NCBI RefSeq assembly: GCF_014642875.1
Contig: NZ_BMJC01000004.1
Coordinates: 850,571-914,570, forward strand
Direction: 5' to 3'
Origin: Puia dinghuensis
GTDB taxonomy: Bacteria; Bacteroidota; Bacteroidia; Chitinophagales; Chitinophagaceae
DNA length: 64,000 nucleotides
Shown: piece by piece, positions 44,092 through 51,333 of the stretch
How positions within the stretch are numbered: position 1 is the first letter of the stretch
Layout of the letters: each line of letters opens with the position of its first letter
Translations under genes and position numbers: made by a program
The notes under the pieces: generated by a model
What the model was told of the DNA's origin: nothing
The model's database searches: none
Seen by the model: the letters and a program-made list of their open reading frames with translations, nothing else

Positions 44092-44868
44092 ATGCGACTA
44101 ATAGATACCCACTGCCACTTATACGGCAAGGAATTTGCCCGGGACATCGAAGAAGTTATACAGCGGGCTGGAAAAGAAGGAGTTAGCCAGTTTTATCTAC
44201 CGGCGATCGACCGCCATTGCCAAGAGGCCTTGTTGGCCCTGGAAGCTCGCTATCCCGGGAAGTGTATCGGGATGACGGGGCTACATCCCTGTCATGTGAA
44301 GCAGGATTGGGAGGCGGAGCTGGCCTTTGTGGAAGGGGAGTTGCAGCGTCGGGCCTGGGTGGCGGTGGGGGAGATCGGGCTGGATTTTTATTGGGACAGG
44401 ACGTTTGAAAAAGAGCAATATGTGGCCTTTCACCGCCAGGTGGAGTGGGCGTTGCATTATGACATCCCGATTGTGATCCATTCCCGTGAGTCGATGAAGG
44501 AGAGCATTGGAGTGGTAAAGGAGTATCAGAAGGGGGCGTTACGGGGCATCTTCCATTGTTTCAGTGGCGGTGCCGATGCGGCGCGGGAGATCGTCGATCT
44601 CGGGCTTTACCTGGGGATAGGCGGGGTGCTGACCTATAAGAATTCCGGTCTTGCCGATGCGATCCGCGATATTCCGCTGGAATGGCTCGTGCTGGAGACG
44701 GATGCGCCATATCTTTCGCCCGTTCCCTTCCGCGGCAAACGTAACGAGAGCAGCTACCTCCGCTATGTCGTTGAAAAGCTGGCCGAAGTGAAGGAGGTGT
44801 CCGTGGAAACCGTGGCGCGGATTACCACCGAAAATGCGTTAAAGGTATTCAGCCCGCTGGCTGGGTGA
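44092..44868 (+). CDS. TatD-family metal-dependent hydrolase
   Basis: About 258 residues from the ATG at 44092; an in-frame ATG at 44077 would add five. TatD-type enzymes are cytoplasmic metal-dependent DNases or phosphoesterases of the amidohydrolase fold. The metal site is shown by DTHCHLY, the Glu in VGEIGLDFYW, His in VIHSRES, His in IFHCFSGG and Asp in LETDAPYL. Length fits the family. The ORF reads on upstream to 43942 in frame, but there is no sequence support for that extension. Confidence 0.9.
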   Translation: MRLIDTHCHLYGKEFARDIEEVIQRAGKEGVSQFYLPAIDRHCQEALLALEARYPGKCIGMTGLHPCHVKQDWEAELAFVEGELQRRAWVAVGEIGLDFYWDRTFEKEQYVAFHRQVEWALHYDIPIVIHSRESMKESIGVVKEYQKGALRGIFHCFSGGADAAREIVDLGLYLGIGGVLTYKNSGLADAIRDIPLEWLVLETDAPYLSPVPFRGKRNESSYLRYVVEKLAEVKEVSVETVARITTENALKVFSPLAG

Positions 44869-44891
44869 CCACCGAAAATGCCCAAAAAATA

Positions 44892-44923
44892 TTCGGAAAC
44901 TAGGACGGGATATTGTACTTTTG
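44892..44923 (+). promoter_or_regulatory. Promoter of the tRNA-Ser gene
   Basis: TTCG (44892-44895, one mismatch), 20-nt spacer, TACTTTTG (44916-44923, exact). It predicts a transcript start near 44930, ~38 bp before the mature tRNA. Confidence 0.6.
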
Positions 44924-44967
44924 CAGCCCTCGTGCGAGCAGCCCGCCGCACGTGCGAATATTCAACC

Positions 44968-45054
44968 GGAGAGGTGCAGGAGTGGTTGAACTGGCACGCC
45001 TGGAAAGTGTGTATAGGAGAAATCCTATCAAGGGTTCGAATCCCTTCCTCTCCG
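44968..45054 (+). tRNA. tRNA-Ser (anticodon GGA)
   Basis: An 87-nt class II tRNA. The acceptor stem is GGAGAGG / CCTCTCC with G73. The anticodon stem is CACGC / GTGTG with loop CTGGAAA, giving anticodon GGA at 45002-45004 (serine, UCC/UCU codons). A long variable arm (TATAGG ... CCTATC) is typical of serine tRNAs, and the T arm is AAGGG-TTCGAAT-CCCTT. The CCA end is not encoded. Its last 16 bases and the next C are duplicated at 45218-45234, so the gene is a probable island attachment site. The antisense ORF here is a shadow. Confidence 0.95.
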
Positions 45055-45055
45055 C
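45039..45055. repeat. att-like direct repeat, copy 1 (tRNA-Ser 3' end)
   Basis: AATCCCTTCCTCTCCGC, the T-arm/acceptor end of tRNA-Ser plus one base, exactly repeated at 45218-45234. Confidence 0.7.
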
Positions 45056-45070
45056 AAGACTTCATCACTG

Positions 45071-45095
45071 AACCCCAGCTCTGCTGGGGTTTTTG
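45071..45095 (+). terminator. Terminator of the tRNA-Ser transcript
   Basis: Stem AACCCCAGC (45071-45079) / GCTGGGGTT (45083-45091), 3-nt loop, continuing TTTG. Confidence 0.88.
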
Positions 45096-45133
45096 TTTGG
45101 AGCAGATGGGACGAGTTTACTCGGACCAGATGC

Positions 45134-45166
45134 GCAAAACAAAAAACAAAGGCGGCCCTGGCCGCC
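45134..45166 (-). terminator. Minus-strand terminator inside the att region
   Basis: Stem GGCGGC (45151-45156) / GCCGCC (45161-45166). On the minus strand it is followed by TTTGTTTTTTGTTTT. No minus-strand gene is visible just upstream, suggesting sequence left from another context. Confidence 0.6.
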
Positions 45167-45217
45167 CGGTTCAGTGATGGAGTCTTAAGCCCCTCCCCTA
45201 AAGGGATCAGCGAAGCT

Positions 45218-45234
45218 AATCCCTTCCTCTCCGC
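45218..45234. repeat. att-like direct repeat, copy 2
   Basis: An exact 17-bp copy of the tRNA-Ser 3' end, followed 13 bp later by another terminator, as a tRNA tail with its own terminator would be. Confidence 0.7.
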
Positions 45235-45247
45235 TGAATTATTTTAT

Positions 45248-45279
45248 AACCCGCATTTGACGCGGGTTTTAGCGTTTTT
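45248..45279 (+). terminator. Terminator following att copy 2
   Basis: Stem AACCCGC (45248-45254) / GCGGGTT (45262-45268), then TT-AGCG-TTTTT. Confidence 0.75.
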
Positions 45280-45367
45280 AAGGGGCAGGGGGTGCAAAGA
45301 GGGGTGCGGAATGTCTCAAAACTACAATTTTGGCTTATTTTAGAATCACCACTCCCAAGGGCGTTTT

Positions 45368-46063
45368 ATGAGACTAACACACAAAAACAAAGTTGCTGAA
45401 CATCTGATACAATCTCGATTTGGTTTCGATAGATTTGAATTGTTTGATAATCTGAACGTAAACGAACCGGAATTAACAATTATTGAGTTCAAAAATTCAA
45501 AGTTTGTATTTCACATCGAACCCTTTTCGAGTGATTATAATGCTTATTCTGTAGGCTACACACAATACGGCCCAAGCTACAGATTGCATAATCCGTCCCC
45601 CAAATCAACCCTCACCATTGATCAGGTAATAGCCCATATTGATTATTGGTTGGATCACGAAGTACAGCCCTTTGTAGCCGATCAAGCCGCAGTAGATTTG
45701 TGGGAAGAATACAAAAGCGGCGTGGAATATTTGAGAATCGATGAAATTGAGACAACCGACCTTACACATTTCTCCAATGACGATATAGTTCGGATTCGGT
45801 TTGCCATTGAAGACTTGAAAGCCCTCATTCCTCAAAGGTTCAAGGTTACAGAGGATCAAATGGCAATGATAGTGAACAAGTTAGATTATCTAGCCTCCGC
45901 AGCTAATCGAGTACCGAAGACAGACTGGAAAGGCATTGCTATAAGCATAATCGCCGGTATAATTATCGCACTATCGTTGGATACTGCCCGTGGTAGCCAA
46001 CTGTGGGAATTGTTCATGCAGGTCTTCAAAACAATATTGCTGCTTCCTACGGGCAGCGATTAA
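45368..46063 (+). CDS. Orphan protein with one C-terminal membrane helix (island)
   Basis: A 231-residue protein. Residues ~1-130 are mixed alpha/beta and polar with no motif I recognise. Then comes a helical stretch (DDIVRIRFAIEDLKALI ... LDYLASAANRVPKTDWKG) and a C-terminal hydrophobic helix (IAISIIAGIIIALSLD) followed by a short amphipathic tail. The helix-plus-TDWKG-membrane arrangement recurs in small orphan membrane-anchored proteins of accessory regions. The gene is AT-rich and first in the island. No function is assigned. Confidence 0.6.
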   Translation: MRLTHKNKVAEHLIQSRFGFDRFELFDNLNVNEPELTIIEFKNSKFVFHIEPFSSDYNAYSVGYTQYGPSYRLHNPSPKSTLTIDQVIAHIDYWLDHEVQPFVADQAAVDLWEEYKSGVEYLRIDEIETTDLTHFSNDDIVRIRFAIEDLKALIPQRFKVTEDQMAMIVNKLDYLASAANRVPKTDWKGIAISIIAGIIIALSLDTARGSQLWELFMQVFKTILLLPTGSD

Positions 46064-46083
46064 GAGTGAAACCGAAGGGGCTG

Positions 46084-46530
46084 TTATTGGAGAATTTCTA
46101 ATTTTAACTCACCGTCTTTTCCTAGTACCAGTTTGTACTGCACTCGCTCTTGAGTGACAATATAGAATTTATTGGCGTTAATTTCTCGAATCACTTCCCA
46201 TACGGCAGTTGGGTTTTGGCCAGAAGTCAAATCTTGAAAAGCGCTGTAGTCTAAATATACCGGCTTGCCCGATAAGTCATACAGGCGAATATCTTCAATA
46301 TCGCCTTCGTGAATAAGACGATGTTTGAATTTGTAATTAGTAGGGTATTTTTTATATGCTACTATGTCGCCGATTACGTCAACCTCAAGAAACGATGTCT
46401 GCGGTACCAAAGTCCCAGCCTTTTCAAGCCCAGCAGCTAGCATAACTATACCGATCAATGTTTCATCGTCTGTTTTTGTGATGGCTACCAATTTCCCGTG
46501 AAATTCTGAAAATAATTCCTGCGCTGTCAT
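46084..46530 (-). CDS. Orphan cytoplasmic protein (island)
   Basis: A 148-residue protein without signal peptide or membrane helix. It starts MTAQELFSEFHGKLVAITK and contains many beta-strand-like stretches; no family is recognised. It is convergent with the previous gene (20 bp between stops) and AT-rich like its neighbours. The length, the lack of internal stops and an ordinary residue composition support a real gene. Confidence 0.55.
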   Translation of the reverse strand: MTAQELFSEFHGKLVAITKTDDETLIGIVMLAAGLEKAGTLVPQTSFLEVDVIGDIVAYKKYPTNYKFKHRLIHEGDIEDIRLYDLSGKPVYLDYSAFQDLTSGQNPTAVWEVIREINANKFYIVTQERVQYKLVLGKDGELKLEILQ

Positions 46531-46682
46531 AGCGAGCTATTTAATGCAATACTAAGAAATAATTGCCCCCCCTAGCACCGTGAAAAGACCCTTTTTCCAA
46601 TTAACTCGCGCTTCGTTTCCCTGTGAAGCCTTTTTCTTGTAGCTTTCTGTCTCCCGGATCACTAAATCAAAACACTTTTACA

Positions 46683-46883
46683 ATGGATCAGGAAATCATA
46701 TTCTATGCTATTGGGGCAATATTGATTAATTGTGCAGTTCTTTATCTAATTATCACCGCTGCGACAAGAGCAAACCTACGAGCGAAATATGAATGGGCGC
46801 AAATGGAATTACTGGCAAAGATCGCTCGAGCGCAAGGCGTGTCTGAGGAGGAGATCAGAAAGACTTTTGACGCCATAAAATAG
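46683..46883 (+). CDS. Small membrane protein, hypothetical (66 aa, island)
   Basis: From the ATG at 46683: one N-terminal hydrophobic helix (IIFYAIGAILINCAVLYLII), then a charged helical tail with LLAKIARAQGVSEEEI. This layout is seen in short Bacteroidota membrane proteins of unknown role. Upstream in-frame extension to 46623 is unlikely because it would precede the membrane helix with an odd Ser/Pro-rich stretch. Confidence 0.55.
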   Translation: MDQEIIFYAIGAILINCAVLYLIITAATRANLRAKYEWAQMELLAKIARAQGVSEEEIRKTFDAIK

Positions 46884-46970
46884 TTGGGCGGTAAACGCAT
46901 GTAATAGGAGTGCCGGACTACCTAACTGGCTCAATCCTAAAAAAATTGAGAACTTTCAAAATTTAGATTC

Positions 46971-47312
46971 ATGAAACATTTGCACGACGATTTTACATCC
47001 CAGTACATTGATCGTAGAGGTCAAAAATACACGGTGTATGGCAATTTTACTTCATTGCCCGCCGATGGCAGTGAACTCGGAAGGGATGCCGATATGATTT
47101 ATGTCAAATTTCACAAGGTAGAAGAGACCGAGGCTACTTTTATGAACAAGCCGGAAGATGGTGAAATCTATATAAGGCTCATTGATCTTAATTGGACACC
47201 GGGGATATATCGAAATCAGCGGTTTGTTCCGTCGGCAACCGCTTTCAATACTTGGCTTCAACAAATAATTCTTCAAGATTATCAGTTGCTCGAAGCCAGA
47301 TCTGAAGTGTAG
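46971..47312 (+). CDS. Orphan protein (113 aa, island)
   Basis: A 113-residue soluble protein, rich in aromatic residues (YIDRRGQKYTVYGNFT, IYRNQRFVPSATAFNTW), with no recognised family. The beta-rich pattern could fit a small sandwich fold. It converges on the broken lipoprotein gene (35 bp between stops). An immunity- or accessory-type role cannot be excluded or supported. Confidence 0.55.
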   Translation: MKHLHDDFTSQYIDRRGQKYTVYGNFTSLPADGSELGRDADMIYVKFHKVEETEATFMNKPEDGEIYIRLIDLNWTPGIYRNQRFVPSATAFNTWLQQIILQDYQLLEARSEV

Positions 47313-47347
47313 CAATCATTAAAATCATTTTGAACGGGTTTGATATT

Positions 47348-47824
47348 TTATTGCGCCAACAGGACATTAAAAAACGCCCCCTGAACAGGAGGATAATAAG
47401 CGTAGGTGCGATCATAGTGAATTGTACCGTAAATACTCCCACTTATCGTATCGTTTTTAAAATTCACGGTCGCGTATAGCGCATTGTTACAGTAGTAATC
47501 GAAGTAATTCAGCCCCGACTTTGAGTAGAGCAGGGAGCCGTATTTTGTGGTTACAGTAGTCCTGCTGTCATAGGGAATGGAAATTGTAAACGTTCCTCCG
47601 TTCCCATCCAGTGCGTTAATCTGAATGCAGCTCTCAAAATTTTAGTAGGTGACCGGTTGCGTAAAGAAGTAATACACCCCACCGATACTGAAATTTATGT
47701 CTGCCGGAGGGTTAGCTAGCACCATATAGCCAAGCGTGTCGGTTTGGTTGGGCGCTAGTCCGTTCTGTTTTTAGCAGGCGAGCAAGCATAACAAGCCGCC
47801 GATGAGGGGTATTATTTGTATCAT
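47348..47824 (-). pseudogene. Lipoprotein gene interrupted by two in-frame TAA codons
   Basis: Reading the minus strand from the ATG at 47824 gives MIQIIPLIGGLLCLLAC, a lipoprotein signal with lipobox LLAC. Directly after the cysteine is TAA (47773-47771). The frame resumes for 42 codons, meets a second TAA (47644-47642), then runs 97 codons to a natural stop at 47350-47348. The readable parts look like a secreted beta-rich protein (DTLGYMVLANPPADINFSIG, FDYYCNNALYATVNF). Each TAA is one C-to-T change from CAA, so point-mutation decay is the simplest explanation; sequencing error at two separate sites is less likely. The family is unknown. Confidence 0.65.
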
Positions 47825-47845
47825 AGAATGGTAGTTTACTCCGCG

Positions 47846-47873
47846 AAAAAGCCCCGCATTCTTACGGGCGGGG
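47846..47873 (-). terminator. Minus-strand hairpin terminator just upstream of the broken lipoprotein gene
   Basis: Stem CCCCGC (47852-47857) / GCGGGG (47868-47873); on the minus strand it is followed by five T. It ends 22 bp before the pseudogene ATG, so it could be an attenuator in its leader or the end of a transcript from the right. Confidence 0.6.
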
Positions 47874-47991
47874 AAGGGTAGCACGTACTGAAATCGGTCT
47901 ATCTGAGCAAAAAGCTGTCACAATCTTTAAGCATGTTTAAAATCTACGGTCAGGGAATAGACGGGCAAATTTTATATCGGCCGACAAACTC

Positions 47992-48047
47992 AGTTATTTT
48001 TATTAAATCTTTCACAAAAAGGTTCGAAACCTGTACCCTTCTCTCCG
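47992..48047. repeat. tRNA-tail-like repeat A
   Basis: It contains AGGTTCGAAACCT (T-arm-like) followed by ACCCTTCTCTCCGC, close to the tRNA-Ser 3' end. It is about two-thirds identical, over ~65 bp, to a second copy 190 bp to the right. Probably an old attachment site or degraded tRNA end. Confidence 0.45.
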
Positions 48048-48056
48048 CATCGTCAT

Positions 48057-48097
48057 GGGAATCCAATGGAATCCATCGAAATCCACGGGAATCCAAA
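48057..48097. repeat. Short tandem repeat, four units of about 10 bp
   Basis: Four imperfect units built on GGAATCCA with variable 2-3 bp joints. It sits between the tRNA-tail-like repeat A and a terminator. No spacer structure, so not a CRISPR. Confidence 0.6.
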
Positions 48098-48101
48098 GAA
48101 G

Positions 48102-48137
48102 TGCCTTCAGATTTGATAAATTCTGAAGGCATTTTTC
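48102..48137 (+). terminator. Hairpin with U-run between repeats A and B
   Basis: Stem TGCCTTCAGA (48102-48111) / TCTGAAGGCA (48122-48131), 10-nt loop, then TTTTTC. No + strand gene is evident upstream within 800 bp. Confidence 0.7.
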
Positions 48138-48184
48138 TATTTAAAAAATCTGCCCTTTGCTGGACCTAATGATCTAAAGAGAAA

Positions 48185-48237
48185 TTCATTGATTTTCAAT
48201 AAATCTCTGATAAAAATGTTCGAAAGTTGCCCCTCCG
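48185..48237. repeat. tRNA-tail-like repeat B
   Basis: ATGTTCGAAAGTTG followed by CCCCTCCGGTCCGC, aligning with repeat A across the T-loop-like and CTCCGC-like parts and ~30 bp of AT-rich flank. Confidence 0.4.
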
Positions 48238-48303
48238 GTCCGCGCGTTCCGAATTGGGAAGAATTAGGCTGATTTAATCCGGATTCTTCCAAACAAGGGG
48301 AGC

Positions 48304-48870
48304 TTACAAATCTTCTAACCCCATGTCGCTTGATGGAAAGTATCTGGAAGACTTCCAAAAAGAGGTGTGTGGGTTGATATAAAAATACTCCTTGTAACTG
48401 GAGGTTGAGGCTAAATATTCTATAAAACCAGAAGGTAAGATTCGTAACTTTTTAAACTCTCTGTGATTATAATCGCCAACGGTGAGCTTAAAGGCAATGG
48501 CGTCTGATTGCTCCTCTGTTATCGAACGAGGATCAATTATCAGTTCACGCAGTTGCAAAAAATCAAATTTCCACTTTTCAACCGGGATTGATGTTGTCTT
48601 TATATATTGGTTCACGTGATGGTATATATCCTCTATCATTGATAGTTTTCTGTTAGCAAGCTGAATCTGTGAGAAATGCGTCAAGATGGAAAGACAATAC
48701 ATATTTTTTGGACAATTAGCATCTGAGGAAAGTTCCATTAAAATAGAAATATATTCCGCTGAGTGTAGTACCAGGTCTTCGTCTTGCTCTATAAAATACA
48801 TATCCTCCTCATATCCCCACCGCCTGACTTCCTCTATTGTAGGGTTAAAGCTGTCAAGATATTGTTCCAT
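48304..48870 (-). CDS. Orphan protein (188 aa)
   Basis: A 188-residue cytoplasmic, acidic, mostly helical protein (ILMELSSDANCPKNMYCLSIL, DIYHHVNQYIKT) with many Tyr and Phe; no recognised family. AT-richer than the adjacent permease gene, so it may still belong to the accessory region. The size and composition would fit an immunity-type protein, but no toxin partner is visible. Confidence 0.55.
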   Translation of the reverse strand: MEQYLDSFNPTIEEVRRWGYEEDMYFIEQDEDLVLHSAEYISILMELSSDANCPKNMYCLSILTHFSQIQLANRKLSMIEDIYHHVNQYIKTTSIPVEKWKFDFLQLRELIIDPRSITEEQSDAIAFKLTVGDYNHREFKKLRILPSGFIEYLASTSSYKEYFYINPHTSFWKSSRYFPSSDMGLEDL

Positions 48871-48946
48871 TGACTACAGTTTAAAATTGTTGCAAAATAG
48901 TCAATTCTTAAGCCCCCCAGGAATCGCCGCAGGCAATCCCACATAT

Positions 48947-51331
48947 CTATTCCGTTCTCAGACTTTTCGTAGGATTTGTTGTCGCCGCCCGCAGGATATG
49001 ATAACTGACAGTCAGCAAGGTGATGACGAGCGCTCCGGCAGCGGCCATAACGAAGATCCACCAGGAAATACCAGACCGATAGGCATACCCTTGCAACCAG
49101 CGGGACATCAGGAAGTAAGAAAGTGGTATGGCCAGCAGTAGGGCAAAGCACACGAGGATAACAAAGTCCTTGGACAAAAGGCGCCAGAGAATGAAAACGG
49201 AAGCCCCCAGCACTTTCCGGACGCTGATCTCCTTGATGCGCTGCTCAGCCGTAAAAGATGCCATGCCGAAAAGCCCCAGACAACTGATAAAAATAGCCAG
49301 CACCGAAAACATACCGGCCAGTTTGCCAATACGACGTTCATTGCTGAATTTCTGGGCGTAGACATCGTCCACGAAAGTATAGGCAAAAGGATGCCCCTTG
49401 TCATAGGTCGAGAATACCCGACCCACCTCTTCGAGCGCCCGGGTAGTACCTATACGGGTATTGATCCTCACCGCAATGACATGAGTACTGAAGCCGGTGG
49501 TGAAAAATACGCAGGGTTTCACCTGGCGGTAAGGCGACTCATAAATGATGTCCTTGATAACACCCACAATTTTGTAAGGCTTTCCGGTCCATTCGATCGT
49601 TTGCCCAACGGGATCTTTTAAACCCATAAAATTGATGGCGGACTCGTTGAGGATAACCGCAGTGGAATCGCTTGGGAAGTCGGTTGAAAAATCCCGCCCT
49701 TCTTTGATCTGCCACCCCACCGTCTTGCCGTACTGCATGGATACCATGTTTATGGCAAAGTCCACTGACATCGTCGGGTCCTTTCCCTGCCAGTTGAATG
49801 CTCCGCCGTCCGCATAATAATCCGTCGTGGGGCTGGTAGCCTCGGCCATGTCCACGATCGCCCCCGAACTCTTCAGCTCGTTTCGGATAACTTCGAAACC
49901 GTTCATGATGTCGGAGTTGGCGTTTATGGAAATAAGACCGTCCCAGTCGTAGCCTACCGGGCGGTCACTCGCATATCTGATCTGCCGAAAGACGACGATC
50001 GTGCCGATGATCAGCACCACAGAAACAGTGAACTGGAGCACAACGAGTATCTTGCGGGGAAGCGCGGCATTCCGGCCGCTCCGGAAAACACCTTTCAGTA
50101 CCCGTACAGGTTTGAACGAGGACAGATAGAAAGCTGGATACAAACCCGCCCCCAAACCGGTGAAAAGGCAAAAGACGAGACAATACAGCCAAAACAATGG
50201 ATCGCCCCAAAGGATATTCAACCGCTTATCGGCAAGACCGTTAAATAAGGGCAGTATAAGCCATAGCCATAAGATCGAGAAAATGAAAGCAAGCAGGACC
50301 GAAAGGATGGATTCGGTCAAAAACTGCAGGATCAGCTGGATGCGAAGTGAACCGATAGTCTTGCGAACCCCCACTTCCTTAGCCCTCATTTCTGAACGGG
50401 CCGTACTCAGGTTCATGAAATTGATACAAGCCAGCAGCAGGACGAACAGGCCGATGATCCCAAATAACCATACAAACTGGATCCTACCGCCTGTGTTGAC
50501 TCCGTTTTTGAATTCAGAATACAGATGCCACTTGGGCATAGGATGTAGGAAAACCTGTGGCTTGCGCGACCTGGCAGCCTCCGGCGGCATGTGTCTCAGC
50601 CGTACGTCCCTGATACTGGACGAGACCTTGTCCAGATCTGCATGGTCAGCGAGGACAACAAACACCTGGTAGTTGTTGATGGCCCAGGGCGTCTTATTGT
50701 CCCTGACTTCCGGGTGCAGGCTCAGATACATTTTCCAGGGTGCCACGAAGGCAAGATCTTTGAAGTCGGAATTATAAGGGATGTCCTTGTATATGCCGGC
50801 TACTTTGGCCTCCGTTTTTTGATCTACCGTCAGGATTTTGCCCAGGGGATCCTCTTCGCCGAAAAATGCCCGGGCTGTGGAGGCTGACAGCAGAATAGAC
50901 ATCGGGTCATTCAGACTTTGCCCGCTTCCTTCCACCATCTCCAGGCTCAGCATGTCGGGAGCTCCGGGTTCCATGAAGTCACCGGTTTCGACGATTTTTT
51001 TATCCTGATACCTCAGGACAGGACGTTCTGTAAAGGAGGATAGCACCACTGTCTTGAAATCGTCTCCGTAGTTGTTCCGCAGCTCGTCGCCCATCGGGCT
51101 GGGATTATACGGGTAGGTAAATATTTCGTGGTTGGCGGTCGTATGCGACATCACCTGCGCCAGTCGGTCGTAGTTCTTGTGGTATTGGTTGAACGACAAT
51201 TCATCATGGATCCACAACCCTATGAGCAATGCGATGGCCATTCCCATGGAAAGCCCCAGGATGTTGATGGAACTATAGATCTTGTTCCGTGCGAAATTCC
51301 GCCAGGCGACCTTTACAAGGTGTTTAAACAT
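48947..51331 (-). CDS. ABC transporter permease (FtsX/MacB type), next to the NRPS locus
   Basis: A 794-residue permease with the same two-copy layout as the one at 28455: N-terminal helix (MFKHLVKVAWRNFARNKIY), MacB-like periplasmic domain, FtsX core (AKEVGVRKTIGSLRIQLILQ), second periplasmic domain and second FtsX core (IKEISVRKVLGASVF). No ATPase subunit adjoins it. It begins 2 bp after the stop of the UpxY-like gene, so the two form an operon divergent from the NRPS operon. Export of, or self-protection against, the NRPS product is a fair inference but unproven. Confidence 0.9.
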   Translation of the reverse strand: MFKHLVKVAWRNFARNKIYSSINILGLSMGMAIALLIGLWIHDELSFNQYHKNYDRLAQVMSHTTANHEIFTYPYNPSPMGDELRNNYGDDFKTVVLSSFTERPVLRYQDKKIVETGDFMEPGAPDMLSLEMVEGSGQSLNDPMSILLSASTARAFFGEEDPLGKILTVDQKTEAKVAGIYKDIPYNSDFKDLAFVAPWKMYLSLHPEVRDNKTPWAINNYQVFVVLADHADLDKVSSSIRDVRLRHMPPEAARSRKPQVFLHPMPKWHLYSEFKNGVNTGGRIQFVWLFGIIGLFVLLLACINFMNLSTARSEMRAKEVGVRKTIGSLRIQLILQFLTESILSVLLAFIFSILWLWLILPLFNGLADKRLNILWGDPLFWLYCLVFCLFTGLGAGLYPAFYLSSFKPVRVLKGVFRSGRNAALPRKILVVLQFTVSVVLIIGTIVVFRQIRYASDRPVGYDWDGLISINANSDIMNGFEVIRNELKSSGAIVDMAEATSPTTDYYADGGAFNWQGKDPTMSVDFAINMVSMQYGKTVGWQIKEGRDFSTDFPSDSTAVILNESAINFMGLKDPVGQTIEWTGKPYKIVGVIKDIIYESPYRQVKPCVFFTTGFSTHVIAVRINTRIGTTRALEEVGRVFSTYDKGHPFAYTFVDDVYAQKFSNERRIGKLAGMFSVLAIFISCLGLFGMASFTAEQRIKEISVRKVLGASVFILWRLLSKDFVILVCFALLLAIPLSYFLMSRWLQGYAYRSGISWWIFVMAAAGALVITLLTVSYHILRAATTNPTKSLRTE

Positions 51332-51333
51332 AT

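Larger units (their letters stand above)
45056..45186. repeat. 19-bp imperfect inverted repeat around two terminators
   Basis: AAGACTTCATCACTGAACC (45056-45074) and its near-complement GGTTCAGTGATGGAGTCTT (45168-45186) differ at one position. They flank the tRNA terminator and an opposite-facing terminator, between the two att-like copies. Confidence 0.65.
45039..48237. mobile_element. Probable decayed genomic island targeted to tRNA-Ser
   Basis: From the tRNA-Ser 3' end to the second tRNA-tail-like repeat, the DNA is visibly richer in A+T than its surroundings. It holds four short genes without recognised families, one broken lipoprotein gene, several terminators facing both ways and duplicated tRNA 3'-end sequence. 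These are signs of integration at a tRNA. No integrase, excisionase or transposase is visible, so the element must be a remnant or was mobilised in trans. The right border is uncertain; it could extend to about 48.9 kb to take in the AT-rich gene at 48304. Confidence 0.45.

Noticed and set aside
44763..45068. A minus-strand ORF over the tRNA-Ser gene
   Set aside because: It is the well-known antisense-of-tRNA artefact (its start reads like reversed tRNA sequence); the tRNA is unambiguous.
47642..47773. Recoding (selenocysteine, pyrrolysine or stop reassignment) at the two in-frame TAA codons
   Set aside because: Selenocysteine uses TGA and pyrrolysine TAG; all other genes here use TAA as a normal stop, so mutation is the better explanation.
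48057..48097. Possible CRISPR
   Set aside because: Units are ~10 bp with 2-3 bp joints and no spacers; no cas genes in the window.
48257..48293. An 8-bp inverted repeat (GGAAGAAT / ATTCTTCC) as a terminator
   Set aside because: Long loop and no T-run on either side, so not listed as a feature.
47933..48358. Short ORFs on both strands over the tRNA-tail-like repeats, with a shared peptide on the minus strand
   Set aside because: The peptide similarity follows from the DNA repeats; the ORFs have no signals or family and end at terminator-like sequence.
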